From NCBI RefSeq assembly GCF_000328475.2, contig NC_026498.1, positions 406,506 through 470,505 of the forward strand: DNA of 64,000 bases, read 5' to 3'. Source of the stretch: Mycosarcoma maydis. Its lineage: Eukaryota; Basidiomycota; Ustilaginomycetes; Ustilaginales. The position numbers were made by a program, and so were the translations under genes. Each line of letters starts with the position of its first letter. Within the stretch, counting starts at the first letter, position 1. Shown in pieces: positions 11,397 through 20,948 of this stretch. The notes under the pieces are model-generated. The model made no database searches. It was not told the origin of the DNA and was given only the letters and a program-made list of their open reading frames with translations.

Positions 11397-14300
11397 ATGT
11401 CGAGGGCTTCCATCGCCGAAAGCCATGCAGTCGATGCTGGCATGTCGCGGGCTGCCTCCAGAGCAGGCAGCATCTCAACTCTGTGGAGCTCTGCAGAAGT
11501 ACCATTCTGTCTAGATCCTCGTGCCGAATCCTCGTTCGATAATCTTGATCTGCAACCCTCTCGCTGCCAATCGATCGCAGGTTCCATATCCCACAACTCG
11601 GCACGATCTAGTCAAATCTCGATGGACTTTACCAGGCCCAGTATTGACATCCCAGACGACTACCCTCGAAGGCCCGATACCATTCGTCTCACTCCGCCCC
11701 GCGCTGCCCCATCTGTTTCTGCTTCTGCTTCCAACACCAGTGCCTCTCCCAGTCGCTTACCTTCTTTCCGCATCGGTACCATTGACGAGGAAATGGCAGT
11801 AAACGCTTCCTCGCCCATCTCCCACTTTCCTTACCAGCCTCCAACTCTCGTCGCTCAGCACAAGCTTCTCTCTTCCCGTTTTTCAGAGGACACGGTCGAT
11901 GAAGAGCCTCGCATTCCCCATTCGGCATCTCAAGGCACTTTCGGTCCTCGCCTCTCGGCGCCTCGCAAGTCCTCTGGCGCTTCCGACGCTTTCAACACCG
12001 ACTCATCCAGATCCTCATCCATGCTGCACTCGGATCCCTCTACGCAACCCAGATCCCAAGCCTCCGCTCAGGCCGCCTCGGATCTCTATCGTCGTGCCTA
12101 CCGCTTCTTTGATAAGGAATACACAGTGCAGCAATCCGTGGACTCTGGACCCATGATCGCATCATCACCCGAGAACCCAAACGCTTTCGGCCAGGCAGGC
12201 CACCTTGATCGCCCTTCTCTCAACGGTAGCGACCTTTCACACGAGGATTCCTTGCCCTCAAGCTCTCGCTCTCGGACCTCGACGCAGGCGAGCTTCTCCG
12301 ACTCGGCCTCAGCCTGGAGCACCGAAGACGCTTCCAATCGACCTCATGCTTGGGCGCCTGTCGTCGTCACCTCAGAGCATTCAAAATCCAAAGCTGACGT
12401 GACTCTGAAGCATGCAGCCACCACACTCACTGCCGGTGGCCTGCGTGGTTCATCATCGAAACAACACGACGGCCTTAGCATCCCCTCCCTTCCTTCAATG
12501 CCCAGCTTCAATTCGTCCTTGACCGTGACGGCTGCCAATCACGCTAAAAACGTTCGACGTCGTCCCAGCACCGCAGACGTGTACAGTCAAGCTTCTCAGC
12601 TCTCATCGCAGGCCAATTCGAACCTGCCTCTGCCTGCATTGCAGTCCTCTTACTCTTCCACCGACGCCGTTCGCTATCAAGCACACTCCTACATCCCACC
12701 TCCAGCAATCTCTCCAACTTGCAATCCGGTCTACCCCGATATCGTCGCCGACATGGACAAGAAACCGACCAACACGCGGCTGTTGCGTGGCCGTGTCGCC
12801 TCAACACCCAAACTACGTCTTGAAGCCAACTCACTGTTCCCCGCCCAACAAGCTCTGCATCTCCAACATCCTGTTCCTCCTCTACCTGTAAAGTCGGCTC
12901 TTCGCACTGGTGACCGTCGTCCTTCTACCTCGCAGACCGACGGCCGCGAACCTTTCTTTGGCCGGCGCTTCCGCTCGCGTACTCTCGGTGAAGCAGACTG
13001 CGACCAGGCATCCAAAGCGCATGTCACCTTTGGCAATGCTGTGCCACAAGCCGCACCTTTGCTTGCTTCGCCTCTCCGACCGCCTATCCTGTCAAGCTTG
13101 TCACCTGCCGGAGCAACTTGTCTTGCTTCTCAGCGACATCCGAGCCAAGCGTCTGCAATCAGCTCGGAGCTCGCTTCTCCCCTCTATGCTATGCAGCCAA
13201 CACCAGGCTCGTCTATCTGCTCTGCCAGCTCCCCTGCTACCACGTTGAGCTCGCTTCCCGTAACTCCTCGTACTGCCAGCGCCTTTCCTTCTTCTCGCCC
13301 CAAGAGCCGTGGCAACAGCTCGGCATCCAAGCCAGGAGGAGCAGGCTGGGCTTCGTACCTGAATTCGGGCTTGACGCTCCACCTCGAAGGCGATCACGGT
13401 CGCGCTTGCCAGATAGACATGACTTATCTCGGCTACGATCCCTTCGGAAGGCCAGAACAGCTGGTCGAAGGAACCGAAGAAGCTCGTGCCATCACGCCAA
13501 AGCGACCCAAATCGAGAGGCGACAAGGACCTAGAGGCCGAGCAGTCGGGCACGCTCGAGTTTGGTCCCAGCGATGAGCTACCACTCGACGCCTACACGTT
13601 TGATCTTGGACGCAAGTGGGAAGCATCGGCACTTCTCAAACATCTCACTGTGGGTGAGGAAACCAAGGCGGATCTGCTAACGCGCCAGGCAGCGCTCTCG
13701 CTCAACACGCTCGGCAACCACGAGGTGGCGGGCTACGAGCGCAAAGGAAGACTTGCTTGGAAATTTGCCTACAGTGTCGAGGCGGACGTCGCATCTGCAG
13801 ACAGACGTAGACTAGTCCCACTCAGGTTCTCGTGCTCAGCGACATTGCTGAATCCGGAACGTGCAAAGAAGTCGAGATTCATCAACTTGGTCAAGAAACA
13901 GATGGTGCCAACCTTAGCATCCAAGGCCATTGTGAATGTAGCAACACCAACAGATTCTCCTCGATCTGGTTCGTGCACCTACGAAGATCGTTCGAGTACC
14001 GCAACCGCATCTCCCGCCTCTCAACACGTTTCCAACAGGCCCGTGATCGCTGCGTCGCAGCTGCAGCCGTACCCGCTACAGCATTTCAGCTCGCCGGTTC
14101 GACGCAACACCGGCGACCAGATCCGGTGCGGCGCTTACAACAGTCCGCTGCGTCAGCTCAGCCGCGCAACCATGTCATCCAACAGCTGTACTTCGGCCGA
14201 CTCAAGTTTCTGTTCTCAGCCCACGACGCCGGGTCGCGACGCTGCTGGTTCAGAGAACTCTGCCAGGATGCTCCTCCAGGCATCGCCCGTCTCGGCACAA

Positions 14301-15257
14301 TTCGGTCAGACAGGTGCAAGTCAGCGCCAGCTCCAAACGTTGGCGAGTGGCACCACTGCCGCCGGTCCTTTACTGCAAGCCGAGCTTGGCCAGGTACAAG
14401 ACAATGCAGGCAGGAGGTTGCAAGAGAAGGCGTCCTTGGCATCGCTCAGTGCCTCGTCAATGAGCTCAGGCAGTGTGCACCAGGCCAAGCCCATCATGAT
14501 CAACGGACGCAAGCTGATCCCCATCAGCCTGCCTGCTGGGCTTGCGCGCAAGAGTCGCATCGACCCTGCGCTGTTGCGTGCCAACGTAGTGGCAACTGGA
14601 CCTGGTGCTACTGTTGCAGAGAGGCAGCGAAGCACCTCGATGAATTCGGCTGGATCCGTTTCCGACCACAGCCACCAGCGTCGGGCACCAAAGCAGGATG
14701 CTAACGAGGGAATCCGATGTCTTCTGTCGGACCAGCCTCGCGTGGGGGCTAGCTCGAGCCGACCACCCACGGCATCGGAGACGATCAAACGCGAATATCT
14801 TGCTCGCACCGCCTCGGAACAATCGAGCCCGACAACAACAGCGCCGACGTTGCGACATCAGAAGTCGTTTGCTGGCGCCATCCTGACGCCTTTGTCGTTT
14901 GCCGATGAACAGAGCCAGGCAAGGAGGCGACGCAGCAAGACCAACGAGGATGGACGGCTGCGGCCGTTCACCGCAGATGCATGGGGCGAGTCGCAGTATC
15001 CGACTCGCGAACAGCAGATGCGTGCGCTCAGCCAACAGCATCGACCCCCGACGGGTGGTGAGGCTACTCTGCACTCGCAAACCATGACTGTGCCACGCGG
15101 TTTCAGAAGCGCCTTTGTGGATGGTGAAGGCGTCAAGCCGCTTCCTGCACCACCGCGCCCGCACAACCGGCCGAGAACTGCACAGACCATTACCGCTGCG
15201 CCCGAACAGTCGCTATACCACGCACCTATGCGTGCGGTGCAAGGCGTTCGATCGTAG
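11397..15257 (+). CDS. Large Ser-rich protein of unknown function with one central folded region
   Basis: This open frame runs to a TAG at 15257. The first in-frame ATG (MSRASIAESHAVDAG) is at 11397, giving 1286 residues; the frame is open further upstream but has no ATG. Most of the protein is Ser/Pro/Gln-rich and predicted disordered, with many basic-Ser motifs typical of phosphoproteins. A segment at about residues 648-843 has ordinary globular composition (WASYLNSGLTLHLEGDHGR, YDPFGRPEQLVEG, TFDLGRKWEASALLKHLTVG, GRLAWKFAYSVEAD, LVPLRFSCSATLLNPERAKK) and is the likely functional core. I do not recognise the family. The long CT-rich leader and phosphosite-rich composition suggest a regulated cytoplasmic or cell-cortex protein, which is inference only. 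Confidence 0.8.
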   Translation: MSRASIAESHAVDAGMSRAASRAGSISTLWSSAEVPFCLDPRAESSFDNLDLQPSRCQSIAGSISHNSARSSQISMDFTRPSIDIPDDYPRRPDTIRLTPPRAAPSVSASASNTSASPSRLPSFRIGTIDEEMAVNASSPISHFPYQPPTLVAQHKLLSSRFSEDTVDEEPRIPHSASQGTFGPRLSAPRKSSGASDAFNTDSSRSSSMLHSDPSTQPRSQASAQAASDLYRRAYRFFDKEYTVQQSVDSGPMIASSPENPNAFGQAGHLDRPSLNGSDLSHEDSLPSSSRSRTSTQASFSDSASAWSTEDASNRPHAWAPVVVTSEHSKSKADVTLKHAATTLTAGGLRGSSSKQHDGLSIPSLPSMPSFNSSLTVTAANHAKNVRRRPSTADVYSQASQLSSQANSNLPLPALQSSYSSTDAVRYQAHSYIPPPAISPTCNPVYPDIVADMDKKPTNTRLLRGRVASTPKLRLEANSLFPAQQALHLQHPVPPLPVKSALRTGDRRPSTSQTDGREPFFGRRFRSRTLGEADCDQASKAHVTFGNAVPQAAPLLASPLRPPILSSLSPAGATCLASQRHPSQASAISSELASPLYAMQPTPGSSICSASSPATTLSSLPVTPRTASAFPSSRPKSRGNSSASKPGGAGWASYLNSGLTLHLEGDHGRACQIDMTYLGYDPFGRPEQLVEGTEEARAITPKRPKSRGDKDLEAEQSGTLEFGPSDELPLDAYTFDLGRKWEASALLKHLTVGEETKADLLTRQAALSLNTLGNHEVAGYERKGRLAWKFAYSVEADVASADRRRLVPLRFSCSATLLNPERAKKSRFINLVKKQMVPTLASKAIVNVATPTDSPRSGSCTYEDRSSTATASPASQHVSNRPVIAASQLQPYPLQHFSSPVRRNTGDQIRCGAYNSPLRQLSRATMSSNSCTSADSSFCSQPTTPGRDAAGSENSARMLLQASPVSAQFGQTGASQRQLQTLASGTTAAGPLLQAELGQVQDNAGRRLQEKASLASLSASSMSSGSVHQAKPIMINGRKLIPISLPAGLARKSRIDPALLRANVVATGPGATVAERQRSTSMNSAGSVSDHSHQRRAPKQDANEGIRCLLSDQPRVGASSSRPPTASETIKREYLARTASEQSSPTTTAPTLRHQKSFAGAILTPLSFADEQSQARRRRSKTNEDGRLRPFTADAWGESQYPTREQQMRALSQQHRPPTGGEATLHSQTMTVPRGFRSAFVDGEGVKPLPAPPRPHNRPRTAQTITAAPEQSLYHAPMRAVQGVRS

Positions 15258-15854
15258 CTATTGCATCGTAGGCATTGCGCGCGATGTGGCGTCCTTTTTT
15301 GACTATCGTTCATTCATTCATACACACACAGTCTCTCTCTCTGGTAGATACCTTTACGCTTTCGTTTGCTACGGTAACAATTGCATTTGCTTTGCATCTC
15401 GTCAGTTCAGCGTCCGAGATTGAGATTGAGATAGTTTCTTGGGTTGCGCAAAGGCTAGATTCAACTGTGGGAATGCGAATGTGGGACGATTCATCTGTAT
15501 GATTCTCAGGCGCAGTGGTACCTTATCAGTCGGTGTATTGATGAAGCGGTGAAAGGGACAGGGTGGGTTGGAAGCAGGCGGGGGGAGCGAGATGTAGATG
15601 GCGTGATGTGGGAAGATTTGGGTGGGTGTGATGTCCCACAGAGGCTGTGTCGGAGCAACGTACGGCTTTCACGATTTCGAGTGGCTGTGTCGAGCATTGA
15701 CGCCCGCCGTTGGCAGTTGGCAGTTTGCCAAATGAGACTGACTTTAGCGATCCGTGGATGTGCTTCGACCAACAAGGTATATAAGCTCGTGATTGGGATG
15801 TGGTTAGAGGTTTCGTTCCACAAGCATCCGGATTCACGATCAGTGTGTTGCAAG
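15258..15854. other. Intergenic region with TATA box upstream of the secreted repeat protein
   Basis: This region contains the 3' flank of the preceding gene, including an (AC)/(CT) tract near 15322-15342, and the promoter of the next gene. No gene was seen. The frame of the repeat protein is open upstream but lacks a better start. Confidence 0.5.
15778..15784 (+). promoter_or_regulatory. TATA box of the secreted repeat protein gene
   Basis: TATATAA lies 71 bp upstream of the ATG at 15855, a typical distance allowing a short leader. This supports that ATG, rather than any upstream codon in the same frame, as the start. Confidence 0.6.
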
Positions 15855-17069
15855 ATGTTTTGGCGCAAACAGGTACTGGTGGCTATGGCGATTGCAATGC
15901 TGACCACCTCGGTCGCGTATGCCGGTCCGATGGGCGGTCGTAAGCAGCAGCGCTCGCGTCGCATCGCATCGCGCGTCCAGATCTCCGCTGATCGCACCTA
16001 CGCTCACATCGACAAGCGCAACCAGCGCGAGCACGCACGATTCGACAATTCTCCACCCCCACAACCGACGTCTGGCTTCGACATGCGCAAGAGACAGGTG
16101 CATGTGGATGCAAACGACGCCTTGGTAATCCCCGGCCCTGGACACGATCACCTCCCTGGATTCCAAGGTAACGATAATCCGCCCTACCCGTTTCCGCAGC
16201 CGAAACACGGACACCATCCTCCTGCTACCGCTGGTGATGCCGAAGCCGATCGCGCGCAACCAGTCGACGTTCCCATTGGCAAGCGCGACCAGCGCGAGCT
16301 GGAAGGATTCGACCATTCTCCACCCCCACAACCGACGTCTGGCTTGGACATGCGCAAGAGAGAGATGCCTGTCGTTCACATTGGCAAGCGCGACCAGCGC
16401 GAGCTGGAAGGATTCGACCATTCTCCACCCCCACAACCGACGTCTGGCTTGGACATGCGCAAGAGAGAGATGCATGGCGATGCTAGCGACGCCTTGGTAA
16501 TCCCGGACGGTGGACATGATCACCTACCAGGATTCCAAGGTAACGATAATCCGCCCGATCCGTTTCCGCAGCCGAAACACGGACACCATCCTACGGCTAT
16601 CGCTGGTGATGCCGAAACCGATCCAGCGCAACTGGTCGACGTCCCTTCTGTAGGTCGCAAGTGCACTAAGCCGTCCACCGAGGCTGAGCAAGCGGATACT
16701 CAACACCTCACCAAGCGCGACAATGGTGGTACTCCGTCTGGCCCATTTACTCGCGGTGAAACATCGGTCGTCATTACGTCTCAACTCGAATCGCATCCGT
16801 CAAACAAGTCCATCTTTGGTCGCTGTCTTTGCGGTCGTACGCTGATGGAGGAGGATCAGGGAATCTCGGGGATCTGCGCAACCAGGTTTGTCTTGAGCGC
16901 CACGCCTACGGCCAGTTGCAAGTTCCAAGGCTTGACCTCTGCCACTTGCGTAGAACACGGCGGCAGCGAGAACATGTCCGAGGGCGACGACGTGTGGTGG
17001 CAGAAAGCCTTCTGTAAGAGATGCAGAGACGCAGGCGGCTTCAGTCACGAGTGGTTCCAGTGCCCTTAA
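15855..17069 (+). CDS. Secreted protein with Kex2-type processed repeats and Cys-rich C-terminus
   Basis: 404 residues. The start is set by the signal peptide MFWRKQVLVAMAIAMLTTSV (cleavage probably after AYA at 23) and by the TATA box. Three A-type units at about 56-80, 145-169 and 179-204 share QRE..xFDxSPPPQPTSGxDM and are each bounded by dibasic sites (DKR, GKR, RKR). Two B-type units at about 88-140 and 212-264 share DALVIP, GHDHLPGFQGNDNPP and PFPQPKHGHHP. A further TKR lies at 286-288. The C-terminal part has eight Cys (324, 326, 341, 355, 365, 387, 390, 403), enough for four disulfides. Kex2 in the Golgi would release small Pro-rich peptides, as in smut repellent proteins and kexin-processed peptides of other fungi. 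Whether the peptides or the Cys-rich domain is the active part is unknown. Confidence 0.85.
   Translation: MFWRKQVLVAMAIAMLTTSVAYAGPMGGRKQQRSRRIASRVQISADRTYAHIDKRNQREHARFDNSPPPQPTSGFDMRKRQVHVDANDALVIPGPGHDHLPGFQGNDNPPYPFPQPKHGHHPPATAGDAEADRAQPVDVPIGKRDQRELEGFDHSPPPQPTSGLDMRKREMPVVHIGKRDQRELEGFDHSPPPQPTSGLDMRKREMHGDASDALVIPDGGHDHLPGFQGNDNPPDPFPQPKHGHHPTAIAGDAETDPAQLVDVPSVGRKCTKPSTEAEQADTQHLTKRDNGGTPSGPFTRGETSVVITSQLESHPSNKSIFGRCLCGRTLMEEDQGISGICATRFVLSATPTASCKFQGLTSATCVEHGGSENMSEGDDVWWQKAFCKRCRDAGGFSHEWFQCP
16274..16473 (+). repeat. 95-bp direct repeat inside the secreted repeat protein gene
   Basis: Bases 16274-16368 and 16379-16473 are identical over 95 bp at an offset of 105 bp (35 codons), so copy number can change in frame. 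A longer, diverged duplication (B unit) links about 16117-16250 with about 16489-16622. Confidence 0.9.
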
Positions 17070-17580
17070 CGCTCAACACCTTATGATCGTGTCAGGTTGC
17101 AACAACAGTCGTGACTGAGCCACTTCTTATCCCCCTTCCAGCTTACGTCCTACATTGTGATCCGGCTCCATGTCTCCATTCGTCCCCATTTGCTGCGTTT
17201 TTCTTCCGTTCGTGACTCGCGAATCTCACTTTTTCCTTTTAACCTCAGTCGTTAGTCTGTCTCAGAGCCAGGAACGAAGCCTTGGTGTGTGAGCATGAGC
17301 CACAACGTGCAAGCGCAATTTGTCTGGGGGTTTCAACAGCTTTTCGCTGCTTGCAGAGCTGGTCCGATTTGATTTGATTGGATTGGATTTGATATGATTC
17401 GATGCATTTGACTGCGAATCCCATTTACGATTGCGGTACACGGTAGAGCATGGCTGCGATTCGGATACGACGGTGTGAGAGGTGGAGAGGATGACAAGAT
17501 ACTATCTTACGGCTTGAGAAGGAATGTGGAGCATATGCGACATGTGCGTGCTGTGAAATGCATCAGCGTGGTACTCACGA
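17070..17580. other. Convergent intergenic region
   Basis: 3' flanks of the repeat-protein gene (plus) and the first tandem secreted paralogue (minus). A GATTTGATTGGATTG-type imperfect repeat lies near 17366-17402. No gene was seen. Confidence 0.5.
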
Positions 17581-18495
17581 CTAGGCTGCACGAGAATCGA
17601 GAGGGTCATCATGCGATGTCGAGGAACCAGTCGTGTGAGCATCGGCTTTAGGCTTGGCAGAAGAGAACCACTTTGCGGGCGAGGTGAATATCTTCCTAGT
17701 GGCACTGCCATCGTTGGGCACGAACGTAACCTTTTTGTTCCAACGAGGCTTGTTCGACCATTCGACCAACGGGCCGTGACCATACTCTACGTCGTGAGGT
17801 CCCTTGAGCAATTTTTGCCATATGAAATCGGGATACACGGTGATTTCTCCAGGTGCAGGACCTGTTACTGGCAAGACTGAAATGTGGCTCAACGCGAACT
17901 GCTGTTTGCTTCGATACACTCCGTTCGGTAGCAGGATCGACAGTTTGCGCGCTCCAAACAGATGCGGATCGGTAGAACGCGCAGGAATGTGGTTCAGCCC
18001 ATCAACGCTCGTCGATGTACTGTACACATGGTCTGCTCCCTCGCGACGCAGGACGAACGGCGAAGTGCGGAAAAAGTGCATCGAGTCCGTGTCGGACATG
18101 ACTCCCACTCCTCGAACCCATTCGCCATATACTGGTTCGGTCAACAGCAGCACGTGCCCAGGTGCAGGCGCCGCCAGCGTCAGCCGTCCTTTGTGATCAG
18201 CTCCACGAATCAACTTCTGTTGAACAACAAGTGACGAGTGCAATTATCATCAGTGACAAACCATCAAAGGCACATGATGCGTACATGTCGAGTTCGAACT
18301 TACGTCAAGATTCATTGGGACCAGTCCGACGTTCCTCCGCTGATCCACAGGCAAGTGGCCGTATTCTCTGGCGAGAAATTCATCGATGGCAGCACTGGTG
18401 AGAGCGACTGGGTTCGGTGCCTGAACCGCCGTGGTTGAAACCAGCACAAATACCGCCCAAATCAACAGCTCGCGTACGGAGAGCCTAACCATCAT
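17581..18495 (-). CDS. Predicted secreted protein, tandem paralogue A (two exons)
   Basis: Exon 1 is 18304-18495 and exon 2 is 17581-18216, with an 87-base GTAAGT...CAACAG phase-0 intron; together 275 residues. I chose the ATG at 18495 because it gives a signal peptide (MMVRLSVRELLIWAVFVLVS, cleavage near TTAVQA); an in-frame ATG at 18528 is also possible. The mature protein has HLPVDQRRNVGLVPMNL at the exon junction, then GADHKGRLTLAAPAPGHVLL, HIPARSTDPHLFGARKLSI, FALSHISVLPVTGP and WSNKPRW, and a basic Ser-rich tail. It has no domain I recognise. The same motifs recur in the gene at 19113-20118, so this is a small lineage-specific family. A secreted, effector-like role is inferred from the signal peptide, the tandem duplication and the adjacent secreted repeat protein. 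Confidence 0.8.
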
Positions 18496-19112
18496 TGTAT
18501 CGGAACGAGGCAGCGTCGAGCAAATCATGTAGACGAAAAGAGCCAAGGCGCAAAGCACGCTAAGATTTGTACGCTTGGCGGCCAAAATCCGAGCTCACGA
18601 TCTGTACATGGATTGCGTCCTTACGATGACGCAGAAACCCACTGCAACTTAGTATACCGTCCCACAGTACATTCATAGGCGCAATAGACGCAATGCGGTG
18701 CGTAGCGTAGTCAACGAAATGCGCGCGAGTAGCGTGGGCTCTTCAAGGGAGCTGTTCACAGCTCAACAGTAACTGCGTTTGCCTTGTCGTGCGAGGTGCA
18801 AGACATGTGGGTCGCAGCGGTTGCTAAGCATTCAGCGCGTCTGGTGGGGAAGGCGACAAGGAGAAGCGCAGCATGTTCGGTTTCATCTAGCTCTGGTCGT
18901 CTTGTTGTTCGCACTTTGTGCAGCTAGTAGCTCACGCATAGATGAAACTGAACAACTATGCGCCTCGCTCACCACACGTGTCGCACGCCACGATCGCATT
19001 TGAACAAGCAACCACAGGAGCGGATATGTTTGGACTGTCATCTAGCACCGTCGACTTGATCTTACAGCATCAGTGAGATGTCGACACACAAGCAGTGCGA
19101 TGCGTTTACAGA
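18496..19112. other. Intergenic region between the two secreted paralogues
   Basis: Promoter of paralogue A and 3' flank of paralogue B. A plus-strand stretch at about 18872-19003 encodes a signal-peptide-like hydrophobic segment (VRFHLALVVLLFALCAASSS) but has no usable ATG; it may be chance or a remnant. Confidence 0.4.
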
Positions 19113-20118
19113 TCAACTAGAGCTACTCGGTGCTGCATCAGAGTGCTCGTTTACAGAAGAGCGCGTGAGAGACTTGCGAAGTGAGGCGATCCACTTTTTG
19201 GGTGAGCCCAACTTGGTGGCTCTCACACTGCTTTGTGCGTCCGTCTGGCTGTCGAGCGAGATGATCTTTCCCTGTTTGTTGCCTTGCAACATCCAATTTG
19301 GTCGCGACGACCAACGTACCGATGCCGCGGAGTGAGCCGACGGACCGTGAAGGATGGTGTTGAGAAGGTCTCTTGGATAGATGGTCAATTCGCGCTCGTT
19401 CCTCGGTCCTGTTGCTGGCAGAGTCGAGATGTGGGACAAGGCGAACTTGTTTCGCGGTTGGAAAACTCGGCCGTCGTCAAGCGCGATCGAGAGTCTTCGA
19501 GAGCCAAAGAGCGTTGCGTCGGTGGATCGAGGTGGAATATGATGCAGGCGATCTATGGGCTCGCGAGTGAATTGCTGAGGAGCGGGCACATGAAAAGCGA
19601 CGGTCTGGAAGTAGTAGATAGAATGCGTCGAGGGCTCGCGGAAAAGTCCCACTCCACGAAGCTCGCTGCGGCTGACGGAATCTGGCACGGTGAGCAGAAG
19701 TACATGTCCCGGAGCAGGTGCTGGCAAGGTCAGCCTTCCGCTTGAATCCGCACCTTGAATCAGACCCTGCCACCGAATACAAAGAGCGAGATCACAACAG
19801 TGCACAAAAAACAAGTTACATCCTTGTGTCAGACGTTTCGAACAGAGAACACAAGAATGCAACATCTCAAAACAGGAAAAGAAGCGGAGCGCTCACAATA
19901 AGGTTTTGCGGAACGACGCCAACGAACCTCCTTTGGTCAATAGGTAAGTGCGGGAAGCGGTCAGCCAGAAGGCTATCACCGTCAATGCGAGCAACTTGCG
20001 TGAGGGCGTCCAATAGAGTCGTCGGAGGAGGAGGATGAGCGATGACGAGGGTTATCGCAAGCGAGGCAAGCGCAGCCCAGAACAAGACTGCCGTTGAAAA
20101 CCAATGCTGTGTCTGCAT
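19113..20118 (-). CDS. Predicted secreted protein, tandem paralogue B (two exons)
   Basis: Exon 1 is 19897-20118 and exon 2 is 19113-19766, joined across a 130-base GTGAGC...GGCAG phase-0 intron; together 291 residues. The ATG at 20118 begins a signal peptide (MQTQHWFSTAVLFWAALASL, cleavage near LVIA). The mature protein repeats the family motifs: HLPIDQRRFVGVVPQNL at the junction, GADSSGRLTLPAPAPGHVLL, HIPPRSTDATLFGSRRLSI, FALSHISTLPATGP and WSSRPNW, and a Ser-rich tail. The intron lies at the same codon position as in paralogue A, showing gene duplication. It lies 618 bp upstream of A on the same strand. Function is unknown. Confidence 0.8.
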
Positions 20119-20948
20119 TTCGCTACTTTACTAGTGAAGAGTGGAAGAGTAAGAAAGGTGTTGACAGCACGAGATTGTCGTCAAGAGGCAAACAGAGAGG
20201 CGCAACTTTTGTACCTGAGACCCTGCGCTCTGCAGCACGCTTCACACCAATCGCGAATCACGAATCGTAGCTGCTATGGCGCGGAAAAACCAATACACGC
20301 ACGACGCTGCGGGACACGGTCGTCATGACGACGTCACATGGTTTTATTTGGCAGCCTGGCGGGACAAAATTGAGCGGTCACCGGACAAACACGAGTCTCA
20401 TGACGCCGATGAGTCCGACGATCGTGATGAAGCGATCCAGACTCATTGGGGATCAGCAGACCTCAAGTCTACTACACGAATGCCTCGACAGAAATGAGGC
20501 ACATAAGCTACCATGTTGCTAGACGCGGGGCATTTCGACATTCGATCCCGGAAGCGCGGCCCGACGTAGCTCGGCGGAGTGCGGAGCAAGACGCTTGTAC
20601 AGTAGCTCGCCTCAAAGCTACCGCGTGAGCAAGAAGCCACACGGGGGAGAAGCGGGTGCTTCTAGCCTTGCAGCGAGTCTACAACGTCGATTACATTGTC
20701 TCACCTGCTGGTGGATCGATGAAGTTTCTGAGACCAGATGATTAGTATGCGTGATGGTATACCGAGTCTCGATCAATGATCATGAGACGCGAGTATCCAA
20801 ATGAGTTATCTCGACAAGAGCAACGGTAGCTAAAAGTACAACAGATGTGCGTTGGGGCGATGGGTAGCAAGTGGGGAACAAAGTTGAGGTATGCAAAAAG
20901 GCAAGAATGATGCGACGATGGCAAAGGCGTGATTGTGATCGAAGAGAT
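20119..20948. other. Intergenic region upstream of paralogue B
   Basis: Promoter of paralogue B and 3' flank of FAL1. I looked for a third family member and found none. An AATCGCGAATCACGAATCG motif lies at 20250-20269. Confidence 0.5.

Noticed and set aside
15840..16523. Minus-strand repetitive open frame
   Set aside because: Antisense shadow of the secreted repeat protein; its repeats only mirror the DNA repeat, and it has no signal peptide.
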